A stretch of DNA of 64,000 bases from Paenibacillus plantarum (GTDB lineage Bacteria; Bacillota; Bacilli; Paenibacillales; NBRC-103111). Location: NCBI RefSeq assembly GCF_013141695.1, contig NZ_WHNY01000041.1, positions 62,001 through 126,000 of the forward strand, written 5' to 3'. A model generated the notes under the pieces. That model ran no database searches and was not told the DNA's origin. It saw nothing but the letters and a program-made list of their open reading frames with translations. Position 1 is the stretch's first letter. Each line of letters begins with the position of its first letter. A program made the position numbers and the translations under genes. Positions 7,699 through 16,471 of the stretch are shown here, piece by piece.

Positions 7699-8139
7699 AT
7701 GACTACATCTTTTGCTGAAGGATCAGAAATGGTTTTGAAATATCCTTGTTATGGTTTGATGAATATTAAACAGATTGACGGGCGAATGCTGGATTCCAAG
7801 TATACGCCGTTCAAAGTGATCGACATTAGTCCTTCGCAAATGGGCTTCACTTCTTATTTAAGTCTACCCATCAATGAAAATGTGATTTGGTGTTTCCAAT
7901 TTAAGTTTCATAACGAAGACATAGCGATATGCGGCGTGCTTCGTGAAAGAAGCCAGTTTGAGAATGGCTATGTCTATGCCGTGGAGTGGTTGGAGGAAGA
8001 AACCTCGATAGGCGCCATCGTGCTGCAAACTCTCCGTTACTGGGAGCATCAATTTAAGAATGAATTTGAGAAGGCTGTGCGTGGCTATGTCAATGCCATG
8101 GAAATAGCCAATAAGACAACAATGGATGTTTCATGCTGA
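7699..8139 (+). CDS. PilZ-like domain protein
   Basis: A 146-residue soluble protein. Residues 25-100 have the beta-rich pattern of PilZ, with DISPSQMGF resembling the D-x-S-x-x-G loop that binds cyclic di-GMP, and a final C-terminal helix. The RxxxR half of the binding motif is not evident at the N-terminus, so ligand binding is doubtful. It has a strong AAGGAGG site and sits directly upstream of the exopolysaccharide operon, where a cyclic di-GMP effector would make sense. An alternative is a diverged flagellar-brake-like domain of other function. Confidence 0.5.
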   Translation: MTTSFAEGSEMVLKYPCYGLMNIKQIDGRMLDSKYTPFKVIDISPSQMGFTSYLSLPINENVIWCFQFKFHNEDIAICGVLRERSQFENGYVYAVEWLEEETSIGAIVLQTLRYWEHQFKNEFEKAVRGYVNAMEIANKTTMDVSC

Positions 8140-8384
8140 TTGATTAGCTTGAGACGCGTCGTATTCCCGTCCGTATCCTTCCAGGCCAAGAAGTTAGAGT
8201 CTCTAAGGGACTCCTTCTTGACTTGGATGTATGTTTGCAAATTTTTTCGTACTTGGAAAAGATTCAGGGTCGTAAAGCTCTGGAGCAGTATTCCATTAAC
8301 GCGGCATGTGTCATACGAAATGAAACGATCATAACGGAGACCTCTCCGTATAAACGGAGATTGTGGTCTCTACCATTACATTAA
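8133..8384 (+). pseudogene. Broken small gene, in-frame TAG at codon 5
   Basis: ATG 8133 overlaps the PilZ-like stop codon (ATGCTGA), the usual arrangement for translational coupling. Its frame meets TAG at 8145-8147, then stays open for 78 codons with protein-like composition (for example RIPVRILPGQEVRVSKG and SYLEKIQGRKALEQYS) up to TAA 8382-8384. No other ATG, GTG or TTG restores the beginning. The simplest reading is a recent nonsense mutation; readthrough is possible. No family is recognised. Confidence 0.5.
8337..8370 (+). promoter_or_regulatory. Nested hairpin before the exopolysaccharide operon
   Basis: Outer stem GAGACC/GGTCTC (8337-8342, 8365-8370) encloses inner stem CTCCGT/ACGGAG (8344-8349, 8354-8359). 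There is no T run, so it is not a simple terminator. It ends 30 bp before the first eps start codon and could be an RNA or protein binding site. Confidence 0.4.
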
Positions 8385-8399
8385 CTATTGGAGGTCACA

Positions 8400-9155
8400 A
8401 TGGAAATTGAACTCAGGCAATATTTGACCATTGTTCAAAAAAAGATAGGGTTGATTGCAAGTATTGTGCTCCTGTCAAGTATAGTTACCGGGCTTGTGAG
8501 CTACTATTTGATTGCTCCGCTGTATGAAGCGAGTTCTAAGATCATCGTCAATAAAGCGACGGACATTCAAGGCAGGGATAATCTCGATTACGATTCCATA
8601 CGGACGAATGCATTGTTGATTAAGACCTATAAGGAAATTATTTTAACCCCTGCCATCCTCGATAATGTGGTTGCGAAGTATCCTGAGCTTGGTTTGACAA
8701 GCGCTGACCTCATGGACATGATTCTTGTGAGCTCAACGGTAGATACGCAAGTGATGACTATATCGATTAGAAGTTCCTCGGCAGAGAACGCAGCTAAGAC
8801 AGTGAATGCCGTCTCAGAAGTATTCAAGAATACAATACCTTCGATTATGAAGGTGGATAATGTTGTAATTTTGAATGAAGCGAAGCCTGAGGATAATCAA
8901 GGACCTGTTTCACCTAATCTGATCATGAATGTAGCGATCGCATTCGTTCTGTCCCTCATGTTTGCTGTTGGCCTCGTGTTTTTCTTGGATTATTTGGATG
9001 ATTCTATCCAGTCTGAAGTCGACATTGAACAGTATCTTGGCTTACCTACACTTGCCACCATTTCTAGAGTAAAACCAGAAGACATGCTAAGCAAAGCTCC
9101 TTGTAAATCACATAGAAAGGTAGGTGATACGTTCTATGCGAACGCTAATCAATAA
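8400..9155 (+). CDS. Wzz/YveK-type polysaccharide chain-length protein and kinase activator
   Basis: A 251-residue membrane protein that controls polymer length and activates the partner tyrosine kinase (EpsA/CapA role). Two membrane helices, at residues 18-40 (SIVLLSSIVTGLVSYYLIAP) and near 180-200, flank an extracellular Wzz domain (YEASSKIIVNK start). The Pro-rich motif PVSPN just before the second helix is typical. ATG 8400 follows GGAGGTC; the upstream TTG is part of the ribosome site itself. It is the first gene of an operon of eleven collinear genes. Confidence 0.9.
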   Translation: MEIELRQYLTIVQKKIGLIASIVLLSSIVTGLVSYYLIAPLYEASSKIIVNKATDIQGRDNLDYDSIRTNALLIKTYKEIILTPAILDNVVAKYPELGLTSADLMDMILVSSTVDTQVMTISIRSSSAENAAKTVNAVSEVFKNTIPSIMKVDNVVILNEAKPEDNQGPVSPNLIMNVAIAFVLSLMFAVGLVFFLDYLDDSIQSEVDIEQYLGLPTLATISRVKPEDMLSKAPCKSHRKVGDTFYANANQ

Positions 9156-9825
9156 ACATCAGCTCATTACGGAATTGCATCCTAAATCACAAGTGTCTGA
9201 ATCCTATCGAACCTTAAGAACGAACATTCAGTTTTCATCGATTGATCGCATCATGAAGACGATTTTAGTTACATCAGCGCAGCCCGGTGAAGGAAAATCA
9301 ACAACAGCAGCTAACTTATCCGTTGCCTACGCACAAGAGGGGAAGAAGGTACTTCTAGTTGATGCCGATTTGCGCAAGCCGACCATTCATCATTATTTTG
9401 GGGTGTCGAATCGGTATGGGTTGACCAGCGCAATTGTGAATCGAACGCAGTTTGATGAGTTTATTAGCGAGACGTCGATCGAGAATTTATCTCTGATTAC
9501 CTCGGGTCCGATTCCTCCTAACCCATCTGAATTGCTCATGTCGCAGAAAATGACCGCTTTCCTGGAGGAAATGGGAGCCAGATTTGATGTTATTATTATG
9601 GATTCACCGCCAACCTTAGCTGTGGCCGACGCACAAATTTTGGCAACCAAATGTGATGGTGTTGTCATGGTCATTAGTGATGGGAAAGTCAAACGAGATA
9701 TGGCGAGAAAGGCGATTCATAACTTGGAAAGAGTTCAGGCCAAGATTCTAGGTGTCGTCCTCAACAACAAACGCCATAGGAAAAGTGACGCTGATTACTA
9801 CGACTATTATGGACATAAGGAATAA
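9136..9825 (+). CDS. CpsD/CapB-family tyrosine kinase
   Basis: A 229-residue bacterial tyrosine kinase that pairs with the Wzz-like protein to control polymer export (EpsB role). Walker A is PGEGKST (near 54), Walker A' is LLVDADLRKP (near 77), and Walker B is VIIMDSPP (near 156). The tail has the autophosphorylation Tyr cluster YYDYYG. The N-terminal SYRTLRTNI motif interacts with the activator in this family. The start at 9136 follows AGGTAGGTG and overlaps the previous gene by 20 bp. Confidence 0.93.
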   Translation: MRTLINKHQLITELHPKSQVSESYRTLRTNIQFSSIDRIMKTILVTSAQPGEGKSTTAANLSVAYAQEGKKVLLVDADLRKPTIHHYFGVSNRYGLTSAIVNRTQFDEFISETSIENLSLITSGPIPPNPSELLMSQKMTAFLEEMGARFDVIIMDSPPTLAVADAQILATKCDGVVMVISDGKVKRDMARKAIHNLERVQAKILGVVLNNKRHRKSDADYYDYYGHKE

Positions 9826-9877
9826 CTAGCCTTAATAGAAGCTAAATAGAGAAGAGAGATATTAGGAGGAGTATGGG

Positions 9878-10771
9878 ATGGAGAGAACCGTAAGGAAAGC
9901 AATTATTCCTGCAGCTGGTTTAGGGACCCGATTTTTACCCGCAACAAAAGCGATGCCGAAAGAAATGCTGCCCATTGTCGATAAGCCGACCATTCAATAC
10001 ATCGTTGAAGAAGCTGTTGAATCAGGAATTGAAGACATCATCATTGTGACGGGGAAAGGAAAGCGCGCCATCGAGGACCACTTCGACAATGCCTTTGAAT
10101 TAGAATACAGCTTAGCGGAGAAAGGGAAGTTGGAGCTTCTTGAGGAAATTTTGAGGCCCGCCAAAGTAGACATACATTATATTCGTCAAAAAGAAGCCAA
10201 GGGACTTGGCCACGCTGTTTGGTGTGCACGTCGCTTTATTGGTAACGAGCCCTTCGCTGTGTTATTGGGCGATGATATCGTAACGGCGGACGTACCTTGT
10301 TTAAAACAATTGATGAACCAATATGAACGGACGCAATGTTCCGTCATCGGCGTGCAGCCTGTTTCTGAGGAAGAAACCAGACGATATGGCATTATAGATC
10401 CAGTGAATCGGAATGGGAAATTGTATCAAGTTCGCAATCTTGTGGAAAAGCCACAGCCGGGGACAGCACCTTCCAAGCTTGCTATTATGGGACGTTACAT
10501 TCTTACACCAGAAATATTTGAATTTCTTGACCTTCAAGAGCGTGGTGCCGGCGGAGAAATTCAATTGACGGATGCCATTTCCAAGCTAAATGAAATACAG
10601 AATGTCTATGCTTACCATTTTAATGGGATTAGGTATGATGTGGGTGAAAAGCTTGGCTTTATCCTTACTTCGTTAGACTTCGCTCTGCGGAACAATGAGC
10701 TTAGGGTGCCACTCTTACAGGCGCTCAATGAAGTGCTGAAACGTGAAAAGTCACCTCGCGCGATTGGTTAG
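9878..10771 (+). CDS. galU: UTP-glucose-1-phosphate uridylyltransferase
   Basis: A 297-residue enzyme that makes UDP-glucose, a precursor for the exopolysaccharide (GtaB/GalU). Motifs: the nucleotide loop [20 protein letters not shown] at the N-terminus, [18 protein letters not shown] near 129 and [12 protein letters not shown] near 226. The length is normal. AGGAGGAGT precedes the ATG. It sits inside the operon, so sugar-nucleotide supply is co-regulated with assembly. Confidence 0.95.
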   Translation: MERTVRKAIIPAAGLGTRFLPATKAMPKEMLPIVDKPTIQYIVEEAVESGIEDIIIVTGKGKRAIEDHFDNAFELEYSLAEKGKLELLEEILRPAKVDIHYIRQKEAKGLGHAVWCARRFIGNEPFAVLLGDDIVTADVPCLKQLMNQYERTQCSVIGVQPVSEEETRRYGIIDPVNRNGKLYQVRNLVEKPQPGTAPSKLAIMGRYILTPEIFEFLDLQERGAGGEIQLTDAISKLNEIQNVYAYHFNGIRYDVGEKLGFILTSLDFALRNNELRVPLLQALNEVLKREKSPRAIG

Positions 10772-10782
10772 GAGGGAAACGA

Positions 10783-11475
10783 ATGTCTAAATTATCCAAC
10801 GATTCATCGGTGATCGAAGCAAACCAATACTATCCTAGAACGAGATGGAAAAACACAGATAACTCAATGGTTTACTATTTAATTGCTAAACGATTATTGG
10901 ATATTCTAGGTGCATGTTTTGGACTTCTTTGCTGCTTGCCCTTGTTCATTGTGCTAGCGATACGCATGAAGGTAGAAGATCCGAAGGGACACATCTTCTT
11001 TTATCAGCAACGAGTAGGTAAAGACGAGAAAATATTCAACATGTACAAGTTTAGATCTATGGTTTCGAATGCGGAGGAACTTCTGGAGGATTTACTCGAT
11101 AGAAATGAAGTGGAAGGTCATATGTTTAAAATGAAAGATGACCCCCGTATTACAAAAGTAGGTAAATTTATGCGGAAAACAAGTATGGATGAACTTCCCC
11201 AATTATGGAATGTGTTGAAAGGGGATATGAGCTTAGTAGGGCCAAGACCACCACTCATTCGTGAGGTTGAGCAGTACAGCGTCTATCATAAGCAACGTTT
11301 GCAAGTTACTCCTGGGTGTACAGGGTTATGGCAGGTTAGTGGTAGGAACGATGTTGGGTTTGAGGAAATGGTGGAATTGGATTTAACGTATATTCGTGAG
11401 CGGAGAATGTCATTTGAGTTGAAAATCATTCTGAAAACATTTGGCGCTTTGCTCGGTTCGAAAAATGCTTATTGA
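10783..11475 (+). CDS. Undecaprenyl-phosphate sugar-1-phosphate (priming) transferase
   Basis: A 230-residue polyprenyl-phosphate hexose-1-phosphate transferase that starts each repeat unit on the lipid carrier. One membrane helix (residues 33-60) is followed by the conserved cytosolic domain: FYQQRVGKDEKIFNMYKFRS, MRKTSMDELPQLWNVLKGDM, SLVGPRPP, and the C-terminal TPGCTGLWQVSGR. It is the short single-helix form (WbaP/EpsL C-terminal domain) rather than the long multi-helix form. A strong hairpin follows. Confidence 0.93.
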   Translation: MSKLSNDSSVIEANQYYPRTRWKNTDNSMVYYLIAKRLLDILGACFGLLCCLPLFIVLAIRMKVEDPKGHIFFYQQRVGKDEKIFNMYKFRSMVSNAEELLEDLLDRNEVEGHMFKMKDDPRITKVGKFMRKTSMDELPQLWNVLKGDMSLVGPRPPLIREVEQYSVYHKQRLQVTPGCTGLWQVSGRNDVGFEEMVELDLTYIRERRMSFELKIILKTFGALLGSKNAY

Positions 11476-11502
11476 TTGAAGTCTGATTTCGCCCATTTGA
11501 AT

Positions 11503-11543
11503 GAGGATAACTGGTGTGAGCTGTGTATTCCCCAGTTATCCTC
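11503..11543 (+). promoter_or_regulatory. Strong intra-operon hairpin
   Basis: A perfect 12-bp stem, GAGGATAACTGG with CCAGTTATCCTC, around a 17-nt loop, followed by A residues rather than T. It separates the priming transferase from the downstream transferases. It may be an RNA-processing or attenuation element; the lack of a U run argues against a terminator. Confidence 0.5.
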
Positions 11544-11561
11544 AAAAAGGAGAGAGCTTAG

Positions 11562-12020
11562 ATGAAGATTTGTTTAGCTAGTTCTACTGGCGGACACTTG
11601 GGTGAATTGAAGAAGATCATACCAGCAGTTGCTGAACATAATTACTTCATTATTACAGAGCAAAGTGAGATGAGTCGGAATCTGAAAAACCAAGAACGGG
11701 TTTATTTCTTAGCACAGCAGGAAAGAAAAAATCTACTTCTTATCATCCATTTATTCCTTAATTTGTTGATGTCTATGTATATCTTAGTGAAGGAGAGGCC
11801 AAAGGTCATTATAACTACCGGAGCGGGCGCTGTACTTGGACTCTGCTTGCTAGGGAAAATGTTCGGGTCGAAAATTGTGTATATTGAAAGCTTTGCTAAG
11901 GTGTATACGTCGAGTGTAACTGGTAGGTTCATTTATAAAATTGCCGATCAATTTTACATTCAATGGGAGCAATTAAGAGACGTTTATCCGGAAGGGACGT
12001 ACAGGGGGAGCTTATATTGA
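11562..12020 (+). CDS. PssD/Alg14-like glycosyltransferase anchor subunit
   Basis: A 152-residue protein matching the membrane-anchoring half of a split glycosyltransferase: N-terminal LASSTGGHLGEL, a hydrophobic segment (residues 65-85), IITTGAGA and the IESFAK motif. In Alg13/Alg14 and PssD/PssE pairs this subunit binds the acceptor and recruits the catalytic subunit. The next gene is that partner and overlaps by 4 bp. It acts at the inner face of the membrane, adding the second sugar. Confidence 0.88.
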   Translation: MKICLASSTGGHLGELKKIIPAVAEHNYFIITEQSEMSRNLKNQERVYFLAQQERKNLLLIIHLFLNLLMSMYILVKERPKVIITTGAGAVLGLCLLGKMFGSKIVYIESFAKVYTSSVTGRFIYKIADQFYIQWEQLRDVYPEGTYRGSLY

Positions 12021-12499
12021 TTCTGATAACGGTAGGTACGCAACGATTTCAATTCAATCGCTTATTGCGATCCGTAGATCAATTAGTAGAAGAAGGCGTA
12101 CTGACAGATTCCGTCATCGCTCAGATTGGATATTCCGACTATAAGCCCAGACATTATACGTATTCCGACTTTTACAAACTAGATGACATCAATAAATTAA
12201 CGAAAGAGTGCGACGTATGCATTACGCATGGTGGAATCGGATCGATTCTAAACGCGCTCAATTGTGGTAAAAAAGTTATTGTTATGCCTAGAAAAAAGAT
12301 ATTAGGTGAACATGTTGATGATCATCAGTCCGAAATTTCAGCTGCCTTTCAAGAAAAAGGATACATTCAGGTTGCAGAAAATATGGATCAATTACGGTTT
12401 CTAATTTCAGAGATCGATGATCTGCCATTCAACACATACATACAAGAGGAATCCAACCTCCTTGACGCAATTAAGGCCTATATTGAAACCTTAGGTTAG
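12017..12499 (+). CDS. PssE/Alg13-like glycosyltransferase catalytic subunit
   Basis: A 160-residue GT28-like C-terminal domain. It begins ILITVGTQRFQFNRL, the conserved family start, and carries ITHGGIGSI (near 72) and the DDHQSE motif, which bind the nucleotide-sugar. TTG 12017 is chosen because it yields this start, overlaps the previous stop as TTGA, and has GGGGGAG 7 bases upstream. It is functional only with the preceding subunit. Confidence 0.87.
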   Translation: MILITVGTQRFQFNRLLRSVDQLVEEGVLTDSVIAQIGYSDYKPRHYTYSDFYKLDDINKLTKECDVCITHGGIGSILNALNCGKKVIVMPRKKILGEHVDDHQSEISAAFQEKGYIQVAENMDQLRFLISEIDDLPFNTYIQEESNLLDAIKAYIETLG

Positions 12500-12511
12500 G
12501 AGGGGAACTAG

Positions 12512-13570
12512 ATGAAATCTAAGATACTTGTCGTAGGTTCATCGTTAAAGGATATGGGTGGAATTGTTACGGTCATTAGAAATATTGAACAATCGAATCT
12601 CACCGAACAGTATGAGTTAACCAGGGTGGAAACGTACATTACGGGGAGCGTACTAGCTCGTTTACACATTTTCATAGTAGGTCTGATTCGCTATCTCTAT
12701 CAGTTGCTATGGCATCGGCCAGATATCGTTCATATTCATATGTCCAATGGAGGCAGTTTTTACAGGAAATCGATCATGGTGATGATTGGGAAAATAGTCA
12801 GAGTACCCATTATCCTGCATATCCATGCAGCAAGCTTTGATGATTTTTACAATCACAATAGGTTTCAAAATAGGTATTGTCAGTTCATCCTCAATAGTGT
12901 TGATTTATTAGTAGTTTTATCGCAAGAATGGAAAACATATTTCTCTACCATTGTTCCACATCGGAAAATAGAGATTCTTTATAACGGGGTTTTTAAAATG
13001 GAGGAGCAATTTAGCCGGACGAATGCTACACCGACTTGTCTTTTCCTAGGAAGATTGGGAGAGCGAAAGGGCGTTTATGATCTGCTTTTAGCCATTAAAA
13101 ATTTGAAAGAAAAAGGGGTTGCAAGTAAGTTCCTATTAGCTGGTGATGGGGAAATTACGGAAGTGAAACAACGAATCAAAGACTATCATATCGAGGATAT
13201 GGTTGACGTGCTGGGTTGGATTCATGTACATGAGAAGGAAGAATTGCTAAGAAAAGCAGATATGCTTGTGCTGCCCTCCTACAATGAAGGGTTGCCAATG
13301 GCCATCTTAGAAGCTATGAATTTTTCATTGCCGGTTATTTCAACTTACGTAGGGGGAATACCTGAGCTTATTCAACATGGGGAAAATGGTTATCTGATTG
13401 AACCCGGTGACATCAAGGGACTGACGAAATCATTGGAAATGCTAATAAATGATCAGCACACGATTGCTAAAATGGGAGAGAAGAACAGGAGATTGATTCA
13501 TAATCAATTCGATATCAATATGCTGATGAAACAATTATCTCACATGTATCAACGACTCATTTTAAAATGA
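12512..13570 (+). CDS. Glycosyltransferase family 4
   Basis: A 352-residue GT-B glycosyltransferase. The N-terminal acceptor domain has MGGIVTVI and DIVHIHMSNGG; the C-terminal donor domain has FLGRLGERKGVYDLL, the ADMLVLPSYNEGLPMAILEA motif (E-x7-E) and GGIPELI. These are the hallmarks of retaining GT4 enzymes. Sugar specificity cannot be read. GGAGGGG precedes the ATG; the gap to the previous gene is 12 bp. Confidence 0.92.
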   Translation: MKSKILVVGSSLKDMGGIVTVIRNIEQSNLTEQYELTRVETYITGSVLARLHIFIVGLIRYLYQLLWHRPDIVHIHMSNGGSFYRKSIMVMIGKIVRVPIILHIHAASFDDFYNHNRFQNRYCQFILNSVDLLVVLSQEWKTYFSTIVPHRKIEILYNGVFKMEEQFSRTNATPTCLFLGRLGERKGVYDLLLAIKNLKEKGVASKFLLAGDGEITEVKQRIKDYHIEDMVDVLGWIHVHEKEELLRKADMLVLPSYNEGLPMAILEAMNFSLPVISTYVGGIPELIQHGENGYLIEPGDIKGLTKSLEMLINDQHTIAKMGEKNRRLIHNQFDINMLMKQLSHMYQRLILK

Positions 13571-13599
13571 CAAATAGCATCTAAAAGGAATGATTCATA

Positions 13600-14934
13600 A
13601 TGAGCTTAACGATGAGATGTATCTTATGCTTTTTTTTATTCATGTTTGCTCAGGATCTGATAACCATCCAAATGAACAGCACTTTAGGCAGCTATTTATC
13701 TTACATAGACGAATTCTTCATTTTAGGAAGCATTGGTATCATTGTTGTTAAATCTAATTTTAGAATTAGGAAAAGTACATTGATCTTGTTGCTAGTCACG
13801 ATAGGGGTGCTGTTTTTTGGGCTATTATCAAGTGCGATTAATCAAGTGCCCATAAGTACGACATTAGCAGGTGGATTATTAACGATTAAAGGTTTTTTAT
13901 TATTTTTCATTTTTAAAAATCTAACGATGAACGAAAATAATATTCGGCATTTGATACGTTTTTTTAAGGTGCTTGGTGGGTTGGCAGCTGTTTTTGCGCT
14001 TGTTGATCTCTTGTTCCATGAGCAGTTTCGAAATCACTTGCATACGAACAATTTAGTAGATGCGAGATCTAATTTAGTCAGTGTGCAATCCTTTTTTATT
14101 CATCCAGGTACCTATGGCTGGTTTATGGTGTTTGTAGGTTTGTATTATTTATCGCATTATCTCGTTCACAAACAAAAGAAATCACTCATCTATATGATTG
14201 TTTTCTTTATCCTTGCTTTTCTTTCGCTGCGATTTAAGGTGTTGCTGGCGATAGCTGTTATCTTGGCTTTAGTTGCCATGAAGAAACGCATCTATACGGC
14301 AGCACTTGCGTGCGTGGGCATTATTATCTACTTGTTTTTTGGAGATATGATAAACAATCTGACTATGTTAACCATAGACAGATACATCTCTGTAGACTAT
14401 ATGGACTCAGCGCGTAAGGCCTTGTATCACACGGGATTTACTATTGGGCTTCATGATTTTCCGCTAGGTGAAGGATTCGGGAGATTCGGAAGTTGGATCG
14501 CTAGAGTGGACTACAGTCCTGTTTATTATGAATATGGTTTACAAAGCGTATACGGTTTGAGCCCAGATGATCCGAAGTGGGCAACAGACACGTACTGGCC
14601 ATCCATTATTGGCGAGGTTGGCATTCTGGGAACTATCCTATTTATCTCCTTCTTTATCTACGTCATGAGAGGGATATATGTGAAATTGCATGATGCAGGA
14701 GTTAGCAAGAATGGGAAGGTCTTTCTCCTCTTTTCTTTATTTATCATGATTCAGAGCTTGGTAGAATCGTTAGGGGAGCAAATATTTAATGGCTCTCCAC
14801 AGTATATTTTTATTTTTGCGGTCATGGGAATGGCAGCCTCTCAAGTTGAACAAGGAGTTCACATACGAAGTAGCCAGGCAAGCGTACAACTCTATGCTAA
14901 AAGGAAGTATTCCTATGACTCGAGTACTGTTTAA
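13600..14934 (+). CDS. Wzy-like exopolysaccharide polymerase
   Basis: A 444-residue integral membrane protein with about 10-12 hydrophobic helices and a large extracytoplasmic loop around residues 265-340 (rich in Tyr and Asp). This is the topology of O-antigen ligase/polymerase proteins, which are conserved in shape rather than sequence. Position between a glycosyltransferase and a flippase supports Wzy. The GLHDFPLGEGFGRFG stretch resembles the family's conserved loop. Confidence 0.8.
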   Translation: MSLTMRCILCFFLFMFAQDLITIQMNSTLGSYLSYIDEFFILGSIGIIVVKSNFRIRKSTLILLLVTIGVLFFGLLSSAINQVPISTTLAGGLLTIKGFLLFFIFKNLTMNENNIRHLIRFFKVLGGLAAVFALVDLLFHEQFRNHLHTNNLVDARSNLVSVQSFFIHPGTYGWFMVFVGLYYLSHYLVHKQKKSLIYMIVFFILAFLSLRFKVLLAIAVILALVAMKKRIYTAALACVGIIIYLFFGDMINNLTMLTIDRYISVDYMDSARKALYHTGFTIGLHDFPLGEGFGRFGSWIARVDYSPVYYEYGLQSVYGLSPDDPKWATDTYWPSIIGEVGILGTILFISFFIYVMRGIYVKLHDAGVSKNGKVFLLFSLFIMIQSLVESLGEQIFNGSPQYIFIFAVMGMAASQVEQGVHIRSSQASVQLYAKRKYSYDSSTV

Positions 14935-16471
14935 AACGGGGCTAGTCTTATTTTTGATCACAATAGCAAGTAAGTTACTCGGATTTACAAGGGAAATATT
15001 GATAGCCAAAAACTATGGGACTTCTTCATTGGCAGATGCTTATTACGTTGCGTTAACGCCAACTATGCTAGCTATCACATTCTCCTTCACACTTAGCAGC
15101 GTGTTTCTTCCCTTATTTGTTAATTTTGCTTCGGATAAAAGAAAATCGAATTTATTTACGAACAATGTGTTATTCCTGTTTTTTGCTATTTTTATTGTGG
15201 CCTATACGTTGGTAATCGTATTTACACAACATTTTATTCATCTTCTTGCGCCTGGTTTAACAGAGGAAGCGGAAGCCATGGCTATAACGCTGGTGAGAAT
15301 ATTATTCCCTCTCGTATTTATTGTCATCGCCATTCAGATCTATACCTTAATGTTGAACACATTTCATGATTATATGGCTTCAGCTGCTAGCATCCTTCCC
15401 AATAACCTCATTATTATTGCCTACCTTTGGTTATTCGCAGATAAGTATGGGATTGTTGGTGTCGCCGTTACAACGCTGGTCTCCTATGTCCTACAACTTG
15501 TCATACTTTACTTCCTGATTAAGGGTCATCACTATAAAGTCGTCAGAAATGTGGAGCTTTGGAGTTCAAACTCTAAGACATTCTTGCTATTGCTCTATCC
15601 GATCCTGATTAGCTCTGGCTTCACACAATTTAATTCCGTCGTCGACCGGATATTGGCTTCAGGCATTTCAGAGGGGGCCATTGCTGCACTGTCCTATGCC
15701 TTTAATTTAAGAGGGATTGCGACTGGCATATGTATCACTCCTGTCATTACACTTACATTCCCTGAACTATCGCGGCTTTCCCATAACCAAGATTACGAGA
15801 AAGTTAGCACACTTACGCACAATAGTTTGTTCTCACTGTTTATCCTCCTTATGCCTCTTACCGTCATCTTCATGTCCTTTAGTCATGTCATCGTCCAAAC
15901 ACTTTTAGAAAGAGGGAGTTTCGATGCGCAAGCCACGGCGATGACTTCTGCTATTTTCTGGGCCTACTCCATAGGGATCATTGCTATTGGGTTTAGAGAG
16001 GTCACCTTGAGAGCCTTCTATAGTTACGGAGATACGAAAACACCCACCTATATTATGATTTCTGGCACATTGGTGAACATTGTACTCAGTTTCATTTTAG
16101 TGAAAACCATGGGGATTATAGGGCTCGGGTTATCAGCAAGTATGGCATTTATTATCACAGCTGTTATTACGGCTATTTTACTACGAAAGAAACAAGCTTC
16201 CGTATGGTCGAAAGACTTTATCCGAAAAATGATGAAACTATCCGTGGCCATGGGAGGATGTGGATTAGTCATCTATTTATTAAAGCTAGTTCATGTGTTC
16301 GGAAGCTTATTCGTAATGAATGCTTTTTACACGGTCATTGGATTAAGCTTATACACGCTGTTCGCTTACTTCATTTTTATAGTTCTATTACTCGTAATGA
16401 AAGAAAACGACATTATCATCTTAATGAAGAAGCTACTCTTTCAAAGGAAAAAGGAGATGAAGCTAGGATGA
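14915..16471 (+). CDS. MOP-superfamily flippase (MurJ/Wzx-like)
   Basis: A 518-residue polytopic protein with about 14 membrane helices. The beginning KTGLVLFLITIASKLLGFTRE and the charged segment NLRGIATGI are characteristic of MurJ/MviN relatives. In this operon it most probably flips the lipid-linked repeat unit, the Wzx role, although a MurJ-type activity is possible. ATG 14915 is selected: AAAGGAAG precedes it and the family start is met; it overlaps the polymerase gene by 20 bp. Confidence 0.85.
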   Translation: MTRVLFKTGLVLFLITIASKLLGFTREILIAKNYGTSSLADAYYVALTPTMLAITFSFTLSSVFLPLFVNFASDKRKSNLFTNNVLFLFFAIFIVAYTLVIVFTQHFIHLLAPGLTEEAEAMAITLVRILFPLVFIVIAIQIYTLMLNTFHDYMASAASILPNNLIIIAYLWLFADKYGIVGVAVTTLVSYVLQLVILYFLIKGHHYKVVRNVELWSSNSKTFLLLLYPILISSGFTQFNSVVDRILASGISEGAIAALSYAFNLRGIATGICITPVITLTFPELSRLSHNQDYEKVSTLTHNSLFSLFILLMPLTVIFMSFSHVIVQTLLERGSFDAQATAMTSAIFWAYSIGIIAIGFREVTLRAFYSYGDTKTPTYIMISGTLVNIVLSFILVKTMGIIGLGLSASMAFIITAVITAILLRKKQASVWSKDFIRKMMKLSVAMGGCGLVIYLLKLVHVFGSLFVMNAFYTVIGLSLYTLFAYFIFIVLLLVMKENDIIILMKKLLFQRKKEMKLG

